Source: Chromera velia
Lineage: Eukaryota; Sar; Chromeraceae
Length of the DNA: 46,062 nt
Assembly: GCA_018398765.1 (NCBI GenBank)
Contig: JAHBMJ010000212.1
Location: forward strand, 87,335-133,396
Direction: 5' to 3'
Position numbers and translations under genes: made by a program. The notes under the pieces were generated by a model. That model made no database searches. It worked only from the letters and a program-made list of their open reading frames with translations, and was not told the DNA's origin. Below are positions 43,801 to 46,062 of this stretch, in pieces. Every line of letters begins with the position of its first letter. Positions within the stretch are counted from its first letter, which is position 1.

Positions 43801-46062
43801 GGAAGAAAAACCTGCCGACGTACTGTCGTCCTGTTGGAGGGAAACCCGCACCCTCACGCGCTCCTTGGACTCCGACTGTCCTCCCCGCAGGTGCACCAAG
43901 CCGCCTGAGCGAGACGGGGCAGACGCAGAAAACACGACTGAGCTTCGAGTCATCGCAGAAGAAAGAAAAACCGAGAAAAGCGGAACAACACCCCAGACAG
44001 ACATTCCCGCATCGACTGCATGGCTGTACCAAGGACAAGCGGTGATGCAGCAAGAACGCGAAGACAGCCCTCTCAAGTTCCCGTCGCTAGCTCCCGCTTT
44101 GCCCCCTCCGCTCTGGATCTTTGAACCTGCAAAGAGAAGAGATCGAAGGAGACCTCATGCGTGCACGGCTCGACGCTAGATGCGCCCGGACTGTATCGAA
44201 GTCTCTCTCGTCCACACAACAGCACCACAATTGCCGTTCCTCGTGTTCTGACTGCAGCCCACGCGACATTCCTAAGCCGGCAGTACACCGCAGGAGGACC
44301 GACCTACCTGTGCAAACACCGCCTCGCTGGGAGGCTGAGTCCTTCCCGTTCCCGTGGAGCGGTGTCGCCTCCCAAGTGCTCCGACGGCCCATCATGGCCC
44401 CTGCAGAGACAACGCTCCTTCGAAAGACCGTGAGGGCGTCTACTTAATGACGGGAAACGAAGAGCCACCGGTGGAAAAACCGGGGAAAAGCGACAGGAAC
44501 TAGCCACACGAAGCTAAAGAACCGTTTCGTACTCTAGTGCTTCTGCACTTCTCGTGCCCACAAGACCAAGAAGGACCGCAGGGAAAAAAGAAAGAGTCAC
44601 CGCTGACCTTCACATCCCGGATCTCTTGGAGACCCCAGATCCTTAGTACACCCCAGTTGCGCTCTACACCTCGCTCCCGCTCTACACCCCTCTCCCGCTC
44701 TACACCCCTCTCCAGCTCTACACCCCACTTCAGCTTTGCTCCATCCCAGCCGGACCCTCGCACCTGCACATAGAGAACGCACAAGAAACTGCTGTCTCGT
44801 TTTTTGTGCGAGCTCATCAGGGTGAGGAAAAGACAGCTGCTGTTTCGACCTTAGAAAAAAAAGGCGGGGCTGCCGAAAATCTGCGGGCAGGGGAGTAAAG
44901 GCAGAGAACAGCATGGCCGTAATGCTGAAGGTCTGATGAGCAGGTCTAAAAGGCGGCCAGTCGACGGGTGCCTGGGGGCCCGAAAACGGCAGCGTGCTGG
45001 AGAGGGGTGCACCCGACGAAAACGAATCCCCGATACAGATGAGCAGAACAGCTAGGGCATACCCCAAAAAATTGGAGGGTGCTGACCTTCTTTTTCCTTC
45101 AGCTCAGGGACCTCGTCTTGCTTCCATTCCGAGAATGGCATGGGTCCTGCATGCGCGCGGAACAGTCGAAAAAGGGTTACTGGGTCAAAGTACACGTCGT
45201 TGGGATCTGGAAACGATCTTGAGAGGAATGCAGTCGAACGGGAGCCCGTCGGAGGGGTGGGAAGACCGACGAAGAGACGCAAAAGACGGGCAGTTCGAGC
45301 GACTGAGTACCCATATGGTGCATCAAGAAATTGGTGCTGACCCTCCCTTTCCTTCAGCTCCAACGCTTCGCTTTGCTTCCACTCAGAGCACGGAACGGAC
45401 CCTGCGGGCAGAAAAGTCAGACAAGAGTGGATGGGTCTGAAAAGGGCGGGCAGTCAAGAAGCCAGTCCATGCGGGCAAAAGGGCGGGGAGCGAGGATATG
45501 GGGGAACGCATTGGCCGGTCCGTCGGACGGCGACGGAGAGACGGAAAGGACGGACGATCCGAGCGACGGGCAGAGATATGGTACATCACAAGATATTTTG
45601 AAGCTGCGGGGTGCTGACCTTCCGTTTCCTTCAGCTCCGACGCCTCGCCTTGCTTCCAGTCAGAGCCCGGTGCGGACCCTGCAAGCCGAAAAGCCAAAAA
45701 AGATGAGTGGATGGATCTGTTCTGCATCACGAGCATGCACGGTGGGTGGAAGGTAGTGGCCGCAGCATATCTGTTGGGGGAGGCGGGAGAGGGTCTGCAC
45801 GGGCCAAAGATCCGTGCGGCAGAATGGGTGGGTCTGGAAAGGGTGTGTGCGGCAGGACGGAGGGGTCTGGAGAGGGTCAGGGCGGCAGGGTGGGGGAATC
45901 TGGGAAGGGTCTGTGCGGCAGGGTGAGGCGATCTGGAAAGGGCTTCCCAAAGATTCGTGCCTGGGATCGAAAGCGTCCCGCAGAGATCTGTGTGGCAGGG
46001 TGGGAAGGGTCGTTGCGGCAAGCTGGGGGGGTCTGGGAAGGGTCTGTGCGGCAGGGTCGGGG
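40866..46062 (-). CDS. Multi-exon gene built from tandemly duplicated small exons (partial, runs off the window)
   Basis: Exons identified from matching GT-AG ends and homologous copies, in transcription order: 45678-45619, 45401-45342 and 45146-45087 (60 nt each, core EWKQ.E..ELKE.EG); 44763-44608 (GCRAGE repeats); 44400-44308; one starting 44251; one starting 44126; 43904-43824 (LVHLRGGQSESKERVRV); 43517-43400; 42767-42630; 42507-42440 plus 42356-42290 (A-B pair); 41914-41838 plus 41729-41681 (diverged A-B pair); 41284-41177; and 41087-41020 plus 40932-40866 (A-B pair). Most exons are phase 1-1. The A exons are 1-0 and the B exons 0-1, so each pair is again symmetric. A-B encodes ~45 helical residues (LEQLLGGRDGC ... 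HFRDAVRGREMF). No known family, signal peptide or catalytic motif is seen. Start and end are not determined. One copy (43517-43400, 118 nt) breaks phase and may be dead or skipped. Confidence 0.7.
41020..42767 (-). repeat. Duplicated three-exon cassette (C-A-B)
   Basis: Exons C 42767-42630, A 42507-42440 and B 42356-42290 recur as C 41284-41177, A 41087-41020 and B 40932-40866. A exons are both 68 nt and B exons both 67 nt, and the A-B introns are 83 and 87 nt. A diverged A-B pair (41914-41838, 41729-41681) lies between the two cassettes. Intron sequence next to the splice sites is also similar, so this is segmental duplication of genomic DNA. Confidence 0.8.
41329..41511 (-). repeat. 21-bp repeat resembling tandem splice acceptors
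   Basis: About eight units of (plus strand) AAGAAGAAGTGCGCACCTGCC occur, one interrupted. On the minus strand each reads as a pyrimidine run, then GGCAG, then GTGCGC. The array sits directly upstream of the exon 41284 acceptor, which has the same CAG-GTGCGG junction. Confidence 0.85.
44655..44740 (-). repeat. 18-bp exonic repeat (GCRAGE units)
   Basis: Four units of GGGTGTAGAGC(G/T)GGAGAG on the minus strand lie inside exon 44763-44608. In the phase-1 frame they encode GCRAGE, six residues per unit, so copy-number change keeps the frame. Confidence 0.85.
45087..45678 (-). repeat. Three tandem copies of an exon-plus-intron unit
   Basis: Units of about 255-277 bp each carry one 60-nt phase 1-1 exon and a similar intron that begins gtcagcacc. 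Exon products share the core EWKQ(D/S)E...ELKE(K/R)EG, with small changes. Confidence 0.85.
45796..46062 (-). repeat. ~33-bp tandem repeat at the window edge
   Basis: Units with (plus strand) GGAAAGGGTCTGTGCGGCAGGGTGG-type cores continue to the end of the window. On the minus strand one frame gives 11-residue PAAxTLSRPxH repeats that lead toward the first 60-nt exon. Whether it is exonic is unknown. Confidence 0.75.

Overview
This is nuclear DNA of a eukaryote, most likely an alga with a complex (secondary) plastid. The evidence is spliced genes with GT-AG introns, heavy micro- and minisatellite load, several decayed mobile-element genes, and one gene whose product starts with a signal peptide followed by a Phe-led transit-like region. 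The mix resembles a chromerid such as Chromera velia, but that is inference only. There are no bacterial operons, rRNA genes, recognisable tRNAs or CRISPR arrays. One ambiguous base (N) lies at 25562.

Layout. 1-6.2 kb is low-complexity and AT-rich DNA with microsatellites, stem-loops and one copy of a ~470-bp dispersed repeat. 6.27-11.95 kb (minus strand) holds a decayed reverse-transcriptase gene: an N-terminal Cys motif, an RT core with YADD, and a C-terminal zinc motif plus restriction-like nuclease. It has many in-frame stops but almost no frameshifts, and it carries in-frame minisatellites. Its likely 5' part is repeat-rich and reaches about 14.95 kb. 15-19.5 kb is non-coding, with an inverted repeat and microsatellites. 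19.6-25.6 kb contains a divergent gene pair that I reconstruct from splice sites: a three-exon minus-strand gene for a 210-residue basic protein, and a four-exon plus-strand gene for a 711-residue putative plastid membrane protein with a long charged coiled coil.

25.6-29.1 kb is non-coding, apart from an unusual GC-rich degenerate repeat. 29.2-39.1 kb carries a series of minus-strand genes. In transcription order from 39.1 kb down they are: an intact Crinkler/RHS-type P-loop NTPase-nuclease; an interrupted unknown ORF; an AT-rich block of nested repeats; an interrupted chromodomain ORF; and a large zinc-finger/coiled-coil protein with LC8-like TQT motifs. A decayed plus-strand relative of the right-hand gene lies among them. 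40.8-46.06 kb (minus strand, cut by the window edge) is a multi-exon gene built from tandemly duplicated small exons.

Together, the right half looks like an accessory, repeat-rich region where effector-like and mobile-element genes sit beside an expanding modular gene family. The strongest candidates for something undescribed are the exon-shuffled modular gene, the stop-only decay or readthrough pattern in the minus-strand ORFs, and the RT element with expanding in-frame repeats.
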